From Diacronema lutheri (Eukaryota; Haptophyta; Pavlovophyceae; Pavlovales; Pavlovaceae), in contig JAGTXO010000013.1 of assembly GCA_019448385.1 (NCBI GenBank), positions 620,001 through 684,000 of the forward strand: 64,000 nucleotides of DNA. The letters are read 5' to 3'. The translations under genes were made by a program, and so were the position numbers. Below, one piece after another: positions 23,922-53,500 of the stretch; position 1 is the stretch's first letter, and every line of letters begins with the position of its first letter. Under the pieces are notes generated by a model that had not been told where the DNA came from, searched no databases, and worked only from the letters and a program-made list of their open reading frames with translations.

Positions 23922-24513
23922 GTGCTCTGCCTTTGGGGGAGAGCGATGGAGCGCGCAGCACGTGACAAGCTGGTCCGGAGAAGGGAGAGAGTTTTGAGTC
24001 CGGGAAGTCTCCGCTCCTTTTCGAAATCAAGACTATTAGACTGATCTTGTGACTAAAAAGTAAAAACTGCTTGTCTTTTCCAGCATTTACACGAACGACG
24101 CATTTACGGCGCTCACGGCTCACGTCGAGGCAGCCGGCAGCACGGTGCGGCTGGCGCCCCGGGGCGGCGGCACGTAAAGCCCGCTCGTATGAACGCCGCG
24201 CGACTTGCCCGCTCGGCGTGCCGCGCCTGCGCTCAGGCGTGGAGCGCACGCCACTGCCTCGCGCGCTGCGCGCAGTGGAGGCGGCGGCGGCGCGCCGCGC
24301 GCCCCGCAGCCGGCTAGGGCGGCTGCTCACAACGCGAGGGAGCAACGCTGCGGCATTGGCCCAGCGCGCGCGCAAAATGCTGCGAGGGCGGCAGCCGCCG
24401 GCAAGGCGCGCCCTTGGCATCGTGGGCGCTCCCTTGGCAGTTGAATTCATATGTGGAGGTTCGTATTGCGCGCCCCTTGGCATCAGACGTGTTCTCGGAT
24501 CAAAGTGCCGTCC
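23922..24513. other. Upstream region of RPS11, includes a short coding-like scrap
   Basis: Relatively AT-rich at 23,985-24,075. A plus-strand stretch around 24,080-24,175 follows TTTTCCAG and reads IYTNDAFTALTAHVEAAGST before a stop. It looks like a terminal exon, but I could find no upstream exon because RPS11 lies there on the other strand. The rest is GC-rich with no recognised feature. Confidence 0.25.
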
Positions 24514-25062
24514 AAACCTTCGCTTGCGACGGCTGCGCCCTCGCGCTCTGCTGGCCGCGCTCCGCGCGCCCCGCCGCCCCTGCCCATCGACTGCGCCGGC
24601 ACCGCGAACAACGTACTTTTCGCCCCGGTCGGTGGGTTTGGGGGTGGCGGGGCGCGCGCGCACGGCCGCACGAGCGACGGCGGCGTGGCCTTCTCTACGA
24701 CGAAACCTTCGCTTGCGACGGCTGCGCCCTCGCGCTCTGATGGCCGCGTTCCGCGCGCCCCGCCGCCCCTGCCCATCGACTGCGCCGGCACCGCGAACAA
24801 CGTACTTTTCGCCCCGGTCGGTGGGTTTGGAGGTGGCGGGGCGCGCGCGCACGGCCGCACGAGCGACGGCGGCGTGGCCTTCTCTACGACGAAACCTTCG
24901 CTTGCGACGGCTGCGCCCTCGCGCTCTGCTGGCCGCGCTCCGCGCGCCCCGCCGCCCCTGCCCATCGACTGCGCCGGCACCGCGAACAACGTACTTTTCG
25001 CCCCGGTCGGTGGGGTTGGGGGTGGCGGGGCGCGCGTGCGCGGCCACGCGGCCAGCATCGCG
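24514..25062. repeat. Tandem array of a 189-bp unit, about 2.9 copies
   Basis: Unit boundaries fall at 24514, 24703 and 24892 (each AAACCTTCGCTTGCGACGG); the third copy fades at about 25,060. Copies are nearly identical, with only a handful of substitutions. Because 189 is a multiple of three and the unit is GC-rich, stop-free frames persist through the array on both strands: for example a plus-strand frame with LPIDCAGTANNVLFAPVGG per unit and a minus-strand frame with TGAKSTLFAVPAQSMGRGG. I cannot tell which, if any, is translated. Confidence 0.85.
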
Positions 25063-25504
25063 GCGCTTGCCACGCTGGCGGCCGGTGGCGGTGCGCTTCG
25101 CCGCGGCGACAGGGGGCTGCGACGCGGCGGGGAGGGCGGCGGCTCGCTGGCGGCGGGCGTCGCGCTCTGCAGCGGCGGCGGGCGGCTTGGCGACGTGGCA
25201 GGCGGCGGCTCGGGGGTGGCGGTCGTCGCCGACGATCTTCGGGCCTCGGCGTGCGCGTGCGCGTCGGCCGGTGGTGTGATTGACGGCAGCCACCGGTGCG
25301 GCGGCGCGCGGGCGGCGGCGCGCGGTGGCTAGGCGCGTGTGGGCCTTTGGGCCTGCTCCGCCTGGCGCCTCGCTGCGCACTTCCTGACCCCATCTGTTGA
25401 CCCGTCGGAAAGCGTCGTTAGTATAATGACGTTTCTGCCTCGTGCTTGGCGCGGGCCAATGAAAATCGTGGAATCACGCTGGACACGTTCGCCCGTCCAG
25501 CAGA
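25063..25504. other. Repeat-flanking region and homeobox gene upstream DNA
   Basis: The plus-strand frame from the repeat continues through Gly/Ala-rich sequence to about 25,332. From 25,400 the DNA is less GC-rich (GTTAGTATAATGACG near 25,420) and probably holds the homeobox promoter. Confidence 0.3.
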
Positions 25505-26116
25505 ATGCCCGAGAACTACCAGGACCAGTTCTTGAGTCTCGCGGGCGAGGGCGAGCGGCGCGGCACGGACGGCGGGCGCAAGCGTCGGCCGCGCTTCTCT
25601 GCTTCGCAGATCGATGCGCTCACCCGCGTCTTCGACGAGACGCCCTCGCCCAAGAAGTGCGTCGTGCAGGCGCTCGCCGCCGAGACGCGCCTCTCCGAGC
25701 ACTCGGTCAAGATCTGGTTCCAAAACCGGCGGCAGCGCAGCTGGGCGAAGAAAGACGCGGCGCTTGCACTGATCACGCTCAACGATTCGCGCGAGAGCGC
25801 TACGCCGCCTCGCACGCCCACGCCGGCGGCGCATATGACAAATGTCGCGCAACTGCGCGAGCACCCGCAGCTGCTCATCCCACCCGCGATTTGCACCGGC
25901 GCGATCGCCGTCGGCCAAACGCTCTCGCCTCTTTCGCTTCCGTCCTCGCCGCACAGCGTCAGCAGCATCTTCGCGCCGCACTTGGTCGCCGTGGACCCGT
26001 TGCTAGGCGCTCACGCGCACGTTTTCGCCAATTTTGAACTGAGTGGCGGCGACGCGCACGACGCCGCACGCCCGCCGGCCTACTACGAGGTGCGCTACGT
26101 TGTGCACGCCGTGTGA
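25505..26116 (+). CDS. Homeodomain protein
   Basis: Single exon, 203 residues, clear ATG (MPENYQDQFLSLAGEGERRG). Residues about 24-83 form a homeodomain: basic arm GRKRRPRFSASQ, helix 1 IDALTRVFDETP, helix 2 KKCVVQALAAETRLS, and recognition helix EHSVKIWFQNRRQRSWAKK with the invariant W-F-Q-N-R-R. No TALE three-residue insertion is apparent between helices 1 and 2, so it is of the non-TALE type. The rest is low in complexity and has no second domain. In unicellular algae homeodomain proteins often govern mating type or life-cycle phase; whether this one does is unknown. It is the last host gene before the accessory block. Confidence 0.88.
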   Translation: MPENYQDQFLSLAGEGERRGTDGGRKRRPRFSASQIDALTRVFDETPSPKKCVVQALAAETRLSEHSVKIWFQNRRQRSWAKKDAALALITLNDSRESATPPRTPTPAAHMTNVAQLREHPQLLIPPAICTGAIAVGQTLSPLSLPSSPHSVSSIFAPHLVAVDPLLGAHAHVFANFELSGGDAHDAARPPAYYEVRYVVHAV

Positions 26117-26813
26117 GCGCGCGCCCCGCGCCACGCCGCCCGTCGGCTTGCCGCGCGCGAGGGCGCCACTCCATCTCGGCGCTCTCGCCACCGTCCTTCA
26201 GCCCGTGTCCGTCCTGTCCGTGTCCGTCCTGTCCGTCTGACCTGCCCAGCCCGACGCGCAAGCACGCGAGTGCGTCGCGCCTCGCCCGCATGAGCGGCGA
26301 GGCCGACCGCGCTGTCGGCTGGGCGCACTGCCATGAGCGCTTGTCACGCGCGCCTCATGTCTGTACAACAGCCATAGTCACAAAAACATGACACCCTAGA
26401 GCGGGGCAGTATAGATGGTCAAGCCAAATCCGATCAGGGGCACGATCGCGCCCCGAGTGCAGCGCGGGCCGTTCGGAAGGACGTCCTTGTGAGGGAGCTC
26501 TTCGCGTTTGGCGAGCGGGGGAGCACGACGCGCAGCGTTGCTGCGGCGGCGTGCGGGCGGCGAGCAGCGGTCGGGCTGCTCGCGACGAGGCCGGAGCAGA
26601 CGGCGCCGTGGCCGCCGGCGCAGGTGACGCGCGCCGACGAGCCGTAGCGAGCGTCCGTGATCCGCACGGCGGTTGGAGCGGGCCGGCTGGTGCGGCGCGC
26701 TCGGCCACGGGTGGCGGCGTGCACGGTCGTGCCGCGCGCGGCACGCGTCGCCAGCCGCGCGCGACCTGGGCAGAGCCCGCAAAGCGTCGACCGCTGCGCG
26801 GCTCGGCCGTGCG
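26117..26813. other. Left edge of accessory block; possible site of a Fanzor guide RNA
   Basis: About 700 bp between the homeobox stop and the Fanzor stop. GTCCGTCCTGTCC-type short repeats lie at 26,204-26,240. A GGGGC...GCCCC hairpin (26,437-26,454) sits in sequence that would be 3' of the Fanzor gene on the minus strand. TnpB and Fanzor guide RNAs usually overlap or follow the 3' end of the nuclease gene, so this is where one would look. Nothing here proves such an RNA. Confidence 0.25.
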
Positions 26814-45725
<18,912 letters not shown>

Positions 45726-47626
45726 CTGCAGACTGTGGGCACGTCAGTGTCCGGATGGCGGCCCGGATGATACTTGGGAGAATTTACATGATGCCCTGGA
45801 GAATGCCCCGCTCTCCCACAACCAGGACCCGCCAGCGCGCCGAGCCTACTCGTTTGCCCGCGCCGCCTCTCTTTGCGCGCCCGAGCGCGGCCTCCGAGCG
45901 CGGCCAACGTCCTCCGGGGGCGTGCATCGTGGCTGCTCGGAGGGGCTGCGACGCGGCGAAAGCTCGCTGCGCGGCCGCAACGTGAGCGCGCGCGCGCGGC
46001 CGCGCGCCGGCCTGCGCTGCTCTGCACGGCCGCGCGCCGGCCTGCGCAGCCTCGTCGCGCAGCGTGAGCGCGAGCGCGCGCGAGGTGAGCTCGGCGGATG
46101 GGTGCGCGGCGGCGTTGGCGGCGGGTGCGGCGGCAGGCTGGGCGGCGGGTTTGGACGGAGAGTGTCGGGGAAGAACGGGGCGCATCCTGGCTGGGAGTTG
46201 GACGGCGCCCACCACGCGCTGGCGGATCCTGGTTGCCACCACCACCCCCCCCCCCCCCGGAGACGAGGACCAGGGGCATGGCCGACTCGCTGCGCCGCAC
46301 AGCGCGCGGCGCGCGGCATGCTGCGCGACCTCAAGCACATCCAGCCGCGCTCCGCCCACGCAACGCGCGCAATGCCGCGTTGCACTGCAGGTGTGCACGT
46401 GCGGCTCTCACGCGCACTGTGTTGCACGAACGGCATCACGCCACCGAGCTGCGTCCGGACCACGCGCCGCGCGCAGGCGACCACACAGGGGCGCGCCGCG
46501 CCGCGCGTGCGCGCCCTCGCAACCGTTGCAGCACGCTCTGCCTTGCACTGCGCCGAGCCGCCGCGCGCTGTGCGCGTGCATGCAGGGCGCACGCGTGCGA
46601 CGAAGCGCGCGCGCGGCGAGGCGCGCGGGCGGCTCGCTGCGCGGGCGGCAACGCGCCCAGCTGCGCCCAGGCCAGGCGCGCGCCCGCGAGTGCCACCGGG
46701 ACGCACTGCCCCCGCCGGGGTCGCCGCGCGCTCTGTGTGTGCGCTCGCGCGCTGCGAGCGCGGCGGAACGTTCGTGCATGGCGCGAAGAGCGCGGCACCC
46801 GAAGACGGCTGCCCCGAGCCCGCGCCGGGTGGCAGCGAGCGGCGGCACCTCCTCGGCGAGCCCGCCCCGCGCCTTCCCCTCCACGTGGCGTTTTGAGGCA
46901 GACGGACACGCGCCCACACTGCGACTGGGCACGCTGCTCGAGGCAGACACGCACCCAACGCGCGCGCACCACGCGCCCGCGTCGGCGGGCCGGTGTGAAC
47001 GAGCGAGAGCTCGGTGTCGCCAACGGGGGCACGGGCGCGACTTCGGTCCGCCTCTCGACGGACGCAGGCGACGCTGCCGGGAACTTCCCCGACGCCTGCA
47101 CATCCAGGGCTTCGAGGTACAGAGCTGGGCAACAGTGCCGCTCGTCACCGATGAGGCGGCCAAGCTCGCTATCCTTGCTGCCCTCGGCTCCACCAAACAG
47201 CCGGGCGACCCAACGGTTCGTGATCGCCTGGCCGCCAGGTGCGAACCGCGCCCGTGCAAGCGCTTCACCCGCATTCTCCGCCCCGCTGCGGACGTCCGCC
47301 TGCCGGCCGCGAACACGGCCGGTGCGCGTTGCCGCCTGGCCCAACACGAAAACCCGCCCGCCCCCGAGGCCGCAGGTCCTACCTGCCCAAGCGCAGCCCA
47401 ACGGCACGCAGACAGCCCGCCTTGGCAACCGACTCGTGCGCGAGCGCTCCGCCCTCCACAAGAGCCTGCCCCACGCCACCGCCGACGCGGAGCCAGCGCA
47501 GCCGACGCCCCTCCGCGACGCTCGCGCCGCAAGGCGCAAGGGCCCCGGCGAGACGGCGTCAACCAAGCCCGCCGCTGGCACAGCGCCGGCACCCGGAGCC
47601 CACCCCAAGCCCCCGCGCACGCCTCG

Positions 47627-47660
<34 letters not shown>

Positions 47661-48332
47661 ATCGGCGGACCGATTGCGTTTTGGTGCGCCAGGCTCAATG
47701 CGCCATCGCAGTGGCGGGCCCGCAGACGCAGACGCTGACATGCCCAACGCTGGGCACTGAGGCCGCAGGCCGGCCCTCCTGGACCTGGCGGGCGAGCTGC
47801 CTGCGCAGCGGCCACGCGAGCCTCGCACTGACCGTGGCGGTCGCTGCCACCGTGATAGCTGCGGGTGCGGCGGCCTTGGCCCCAACCCCATCATCCGTCT
47901 TCATCCCCGCCCTGCTCGCGCTCGCGGCCTACGTCGGCAATCCCTGCACCGGGATCCGCCCCGCGAAGTCCACACAAGACTTATCCGTGCTGCACGCCAG
48001 CCGCGCGCGCCGACGCGCGCCGCTCCCACACGCTCACCTCCGTTTCCGCGGGCGGCCCAACGCCCCCCCCCCCCCCCCCCCTCCCCCCCCCCCCCCCCCC
48101 CGGCAGGCGGCCATCGAGCCGCATTAGCACACCCGCCCGGGGCCTCCCGCCGCACCCGCAGCGGCTCGGCGCCTTGAATCCTCCCGTCCCCCGGGGTGAG
48201 GCCTTCAACCCGGGCCCAGCGCGCTCCGACTGCCTCACGCGCGCCAGCGCCAACCTCGGCGGCATGGTAGACCCCGAGCGAAAAGCCGCACTTCTCGCCG
48301 TCCTCGTCAGGCGCAAGTACGTTATCCTGCTC
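45726..48332. other. Gene-poor interval with long poly-C runs and weak LINE-like traces
   Basis: Between the giant gene's start and the USP-like gene. Poly-C runs occupy 46245-46258 (14), 47627-47659 (33) and 48063-48101 (two 19-C runs split by one T). A near-exact 22-bp direct duplication (CGGCCGCGCGCCGGCCTGCGC-type) lies at 45,999-46,048. Open frames on both strands have no domain I can name. The stretch upstream of 45,725 should hold the giant gene's promoter. Confidence 0.4.
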
Positions 48333-48480
48333 CTACTGCCGACGCGGCTCCCGCGCGCGCGGACTACTACGCCGGGCAGATCGCCGCAGACGCACGTGAG
48401 TGCACACGTGCGGACAAGGCGCACACGCTCGACGTCCAGTTAGCGCACGTGCACGTGCGCGCCACTGGTCACATTTGAGC
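48200..48480 (+). mobile_element. Possible LINE endonuclease fragment, decayed
   Basis: The plus strand reads RASANLGGMVDPERKAALLA, then VLVRRKYVILLLLPT, and in a neighbouring frame ARADYYAGQIAADARECTRA. This order (N-x-G-G, Lys, hydrophobic strand, then a residue pair where LQET would be) recalls the start of the endonuclease/exonuclease/phosphatase domain of LINEs. Here the LQET motif is not intact, the frame is broken once, and no reverse transcriptase follows. It may be chance. Confidence 0.25.
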
Positions 48481-48657
48481 GTCCGTGCTCGCCCACAGCG
48501 TCGCCATCCACAAGATGCGCGCTGGAGCCATCCAAGCAGGGCTCTGCCTGCTCGGCTTCCGCAAGGCAATTTGGGCCGCGGACAGCGGACAGCGGACGGC
48601 GTGCGCGTGCGAGGTGCGAAAGGAGGAAGAAGGTAGGGAGAGTTGTGTGTGTGTGTG

Positions 48658-48691
<34 letters not shown>

Positions 48692-50115
48692 CGGCCGCCG
48701 GAGACGAGGACGCACTCACCGCTGTTGGCAATGCGCGCGTCACGGAGACAACTTGGCGGGCCTCGCACGCAGCTGGGCCGATCGCCGCCGTAGAGATGTC
48801 TGCAGCCGTCTCCGCGATGCCGATCGTCGCATCTGTTGGCACCGCTGCCATCTGCCGCACCCGCGGCCAGGCTGCCGGCAAGGTCGGCGCGTCGGGCTCC
48901 GAGCTCGGCCACGCAGGCGATGCGGCCGACGGCGGTGACGCTGAGCCCAGCGCCGGGTCCAACGGCTCCACGTCGAGCCGGCTGTGAACGAGCATGCTCG
49001 CACCACTTGCCCACGCCAGCGCGTCGGACTCAGGCACGTTGTAGATCTGCGCGGGCAACGCGCGTGCGTGCGGCAGGCGCGCGCGCGAGCTTTCAGGCCA
49101 CGCGCGCGTGCCGCGCGGGAGGACGGGGCGGTCGCGGCTGCGCTCGACCGCCGGTCGCGGCACCGAGCGACCGTGCGCGCCGCCGCACGTTGTAGTCGTC
49201 GCACGGAAACCAAGCCTCGTTGCGGAGCACGATGGCGACAAGGTGCCCGCTCATCGGCCCCTCGCCCACGTGCACCACGCCGGCGACGGGGAGGTGGTCG
49301 CGCCCGCCGAGCAGCAGCCGCGGCGCGCACACGAGCGCGCGGTTGTTCTTGCACTGCGAGCCATTGCCGCGCGTCGTGCGCGGCGCCTCGACAGCAATGC
49401 TGGCTGGCGTGAGCACGCCCGAGTGGCCCGCGTTCGTGTGGCGATCCCGCGGCGGCCCAGCGGCGCCCCCCAGAGCGTGTGCAAGCGCGCGCGCCGCATC
49501 GCCGCCGACGCTGACGAGTACGGCGATGCCCTCGCCGGCCTCTGAAGGCACGGCGATCTGCTCGAGCACTGGCCCGACGCGTGTGTCGGCTTCAAAGGCC
49601 GCAGCGAGCCCGGGCACTCGGCCGAGCAGCAACCGGAAGAACTCAGCGGCATCCTGCGGCGTCCTTCGCGCGCCACGGCCCGAGATGACGTCGATGACGG
49701 ACACAAGACACAGCCGTGTCGGCGCCCTGGTGTCCTCGATCAGCGTGCCAAAGTCCCGAAAACGCGCCCTCTCGACGCTGTTGGCACGGCGCGAAGCGGA
49801 GCGAAGCATCGCACGGAGCATGTTCAGGGCGAAGAGCGATTGCATAAGGACGGTCGTGTAGCACGCGCTGCCCTCGTTTTTCGCGCCTGCGCCGCGCCGC
49901 GCAGCGCCGGGTGTGCGGGGTGCGCACGCACGGTTTGCGGCGGGATGGAGGGAGGCTGGCTGGGCGCGCGCCGAGCCCGGCAAGCCGTGCAGGCGCTCAC
50001 CACGCGGCACGCCGGGCACTCTCACCGGCCACATCGGGCCGTCAAACGCGTCTTCCACAGGCTGCCGACCGACGACGTAAAACTTGCTCAAGGCGCCGCG
50101 CCGTGCACGCGCCAT
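48333..50115 (-). CDS. Ubiquitin-specific-protease-like (C19) protein; N- and C-terminal ends uncertain
   Basis: The Cys box is NEGSACYTTVLMQSLFALNM (Cys codon 49863-49861). A helical domain follows (TPQDAAEFFRLLLGRVPGLA). The His box is GEGPMSGHLVAIVLRNEAWF, then PCDDYN. Intron 49188-49047 is GTGCGG...GCAG, phase 0, and joins DDYN to IYNVPESDALAWASGASMLV. That reproduces the usual USP ending (W...DD..V......AYLLFY). USPs remove ubiquitin. At about 400-500 residues it is small for a USP. Probably a second intron lies near 49,938-49,886 before the Cys box. The C-terminal frame runs through a poly-G/poly-C tract at 48,657-48,686 and its true end is unclear. The N-terminus is taken at the ATG at 50115 (MARARRGALSKFYVVG). 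Confidence 0.55.
48657..48686. repeat. Poly-G run of 30 preceded by (GT)n
   Basis: Thirty consecutive G, directly after GTTGTGTGTGTGTG. Together with the poly-C runs at 46.2-48.1 kb and the G-runs at 51.03 and 63.73 kb, it belongs to a class of long G/C homopolymers scattered in the right half of the window. Confidence 0.9.
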
Positions 50116-50589
50116 GCGCGCGCTGTTGCGGGCTGCGCAGCAGGGACGACGGGGGAATTGGCGAGCGAGGGTTGGGCGCAGATCAGCGTGGTGGCGCGGC
50201 AAGACGAGCGCGCGCCGGGCGCCTGGCGCGGAGGCGCCCCGCGCGAGGACGCGAGCCGCTTCTCGCACCGGACGGGCGCCCACGCGCAAGCCGGCTTTCG
50301 AGGGCTGGTGGATGGTGGCAGATGCCGAAACGGACACATGGAATGATGCGTCGGCGGCGCGAGCGCGGGACGATCTTGCCCGGGCAATTTTGCGCACGCT
50401 GCCAGCGCGCGTATGCGTGCGCATGCAGCGGGCGGCGCGCACGTTGCGCGTGACGGGGCGCCGAGCGGCACACCGGCGGGGACGCGCTCGCCGCTGCCGT
50501 GGCATCGTACGCTGCCTGCGTGCTGGCCCGCACGCACGTTGCCGGCGCGAGGGGACGGCGAGTGCGCCTCGGCCGAACAGGCGCGAACG

Positions 50590-53500
50590 TTACGCCCGAG
50601 CGCGTGGCCGGGCCCCGCCGACTGCACGCAGCGCCGGCCCAGGCGCGCATCCGCCCGACGCGGATTTGGACGACGCATCGACCGGCACGCCGAGCGTCTG
50701 CGCCCGCCTCGCGGCCGGTCGCGCCGGCCCCTCTTCGGCCCGAGGCCGCACGTCCGCCGCGCGCCGCTTTGGCGCGCGGCGCGGCGCTCCCGGAACGCGC
50801 ATGGCACACGCGCGGTGCGCGGGCACGCCCGCAACGCGCCATTCCAGCGCGAGCAGTTCGGCAAGCTTGCAGCGCGCGAGCAGCCGGGCATGTGCCGTGG
50901 AAACACAGTTCGCTGTGTGCGCCGGCCGCGACGACACGGCGTAGCGGCGCGAGGCTGGCCGCCGGGGCCACGGGCGTACTGCCGTGGCGCGACGCCATGG
51001 TATGAGCATTAAATTCATCGGGGGGTGGGGTGGGGGGGGGGGGGGCGCGTTGTGCGCGCTCGGCGCGCGAGTGGTGCCAATGGCGGGCGAGCCTCGTCGC
51101 CCACGGAGCCCGCCCCCGGCTCGGCGGCGCGCCGCCTGCTCGCCGGGTCGCGCACCGCCGTCGCCGCCGCTGCGCACTTGCCCAGCTTGCCGGCAGGCGG
51201 CAGGCGGCGGCGACGGCGGCGGCGGCGGCTGCGGCGCGAGCGCGACGCCGGGCGGCGGCAGCGCCGACGGCACGCGCGTGGCGGCGACCCACGCGGCGGC
51301 GGGCGGCGCGCCGGCTTGAGGCCCCTGCACGCCGGCCGCATTGGCGCCGCCCTGCGCGCCCGCGAAGGGCGCGCAGGTACGCGGGCCGGTCGCGCGGCGC
51401 GCGGTGCTGGCGAGCATCCGCCGGCTGCGCGTCGGCGCGAGCGGCGCGGCGGGCGTCGCGCCGGCGGGTGCTGGCCAGCACCGCGCGCCGGCGGCGCGCC
51501 CGCCGCCAGCGCGCCGCCCGCCGCCGGCGCCGCGCGCGCCGTCCGCGCCGCGCCCGCCGCGCTCGCCGCCACCGCGCGCCGCCGCCGCGCATTCGCGCGC
51601 GGCGGCGACGGCGGCCGCGGCGAGCGCCGCCGCCGCCGCCTCGCCACCGCTGACCGCGCGGAGCACCTCTTTGAAGACGACGCTGCGCGTCACGAGGTCC
51701 GCGCCGAGCGCAAAGCGGACGCGCGACGTGTGCCCGACGCGCGAAGCGGCCACGTGGAGCTGGCCGTGCGTGAAGCACGGCTCGGCGAGCCACACGCCCG
51801 CGCACCCGAGCGCTTGCCCCTGCGCCTCGTTACGCCGGCCGCACCGGGGAACTGGCGGCGCATCCGCACAAGCGCGAACGTGCCGTCGTCGGGCGAGTGG
51901 TGGTCGACACGCGCGACGAGCACGGTGCTGTCGCGCCCGGCGGCCGCGCCGGGGCGTGCGCACTCGAGCAGCCGGCCGCCGGCGCGCATGCCGCGCACGA
52001 TCAGCCGCGTGCCGCCGCACAGCCCCTCGCCGGGCGAGAGGTTGCGCGGCAGCATCACCACCATCCCGGGCTTCAGGTCGAGGACGCGGTGCGGCATCTG
52101 CGCGTGCTCGAGCGAGTCGAGGAATTCGACCGACGCCAGCGCAATCTGCTTGCCCGCCCCGTCGTCGCGCCAGCTCGTCCGCCGACGCGCACCTCGCCGC
52201 CGCGCCCGGGAAGCGGCCGATCGCCAGCCAGTTGATCCGCGCCACGTCCGTCTGCTTGGCGCAGAGCACCGCGCGGTCGCACAGCGAGCCGTCGTCGGTC
52301 CAACACGTCGCGCCGTGGACAAAGTCGTCACGAGCTCCGTCGGGTAGGCCGAGCCCACGCGGATGGGGACGCCGCCGACGGCCTCGGGCAGCTGCACGGG
52401 ATCGAGCGGGAATGCGCCGGGCATGGCCCCGGCCGCCGGCACCGCCGCGGGAACGGCGCCGTCGCCGGGGCTGCGCAGCAGCTCCGCCCACTCGCCCGCG
52501 CCGAGCGCGTCGCCCGTGTCGCGCGCCGCGCTCGAGGCGCGAACGTTCTCGACCAAGGCGTGCTGCCGATCGTGCTGCCACGGCGCCGAGTACTTGAGGC
52601 AGGAGCGCACGATCTGCGCGCGCGAGCCGCGCCGCACCACCGGCAAGCACTGGCGAAAGTCGCCGGCGAGCAGCAGCGTCTCGCCGCCGAAGCGCTCGTC
52701 GACGCCCGTCACGTCGCGCAAACACCGATCAGGCGAGTCGAGGTGGCACCGCGTCTGCATCGGCGCCTCGTCCCACACGACCAGCCGCCGCGGCGGCCAG
52801 GGAGCGCCCGCGCTCGGAGCGCGGCACGCCATTGAACGGCTTGCCCGTCGGAGTCGGCACCGCCGGGCACCTTGAAGGTCAAGTGGAAGGTGCGGCCGTC
52901 GGGCAGCAGCGTGGCGGCGACGCCCGAGGACGCGCCCACGACGACCGCGTGCCCATCCGCGCGCACGGCGGCGATAATGGCGCGCTCGACGAACGTCTTG
53001 CCCGTTCCGCCCGGCGCGTCGCAAAGATGCAGCCGGTTGCCCACGCCGCGCAGCGCCGATTTGACGACCGCGCCGTGGAGCGCGCACTGCTGGCCGCCCT
53101 CGGCCATCGCCGCGCGCGCCGCCGCCGCGCTCGCAGCCCGCTCGGCGCGATGGTAGCCCTGCGCGCGCGCGAGCTCGCGCCCGCCCGGCCCGGCCGGCGC
53201 GCGCGCCGTGCGCAGACCGGCCACCGCCGCGAGCGCCGCCGCGCGCTCGCGCTCGTCGGGCACGTACAGCCCCGTGGAGTCGAACGTGTCGGCCCAGGCG
53301 GGCACGCCGTACGAGGCGAAGGCGTCCGAGCCGGGCTGCGGCCGCTGCTCGGCGCGCTTCAGGAGCATGACCCCGCACACGTTCCACTTGGTGCCAAACA
53401 TCGAGCCCGTGAGCCCCGTGTAGACGCAGTCGAGCTGCGTGGCGATGGCGCAGACGTCCTCGTGCCGGATCTCGTCGACCGGTTCGCGCCGCGCGTCGAC

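Noticed and set aside
24514-25062. CRISPR or 5S/rRNA-type array
   Set aside because: 189-bp contiguous units without unique spacers and without rRNA sequence; it is a plain tandem repeat.
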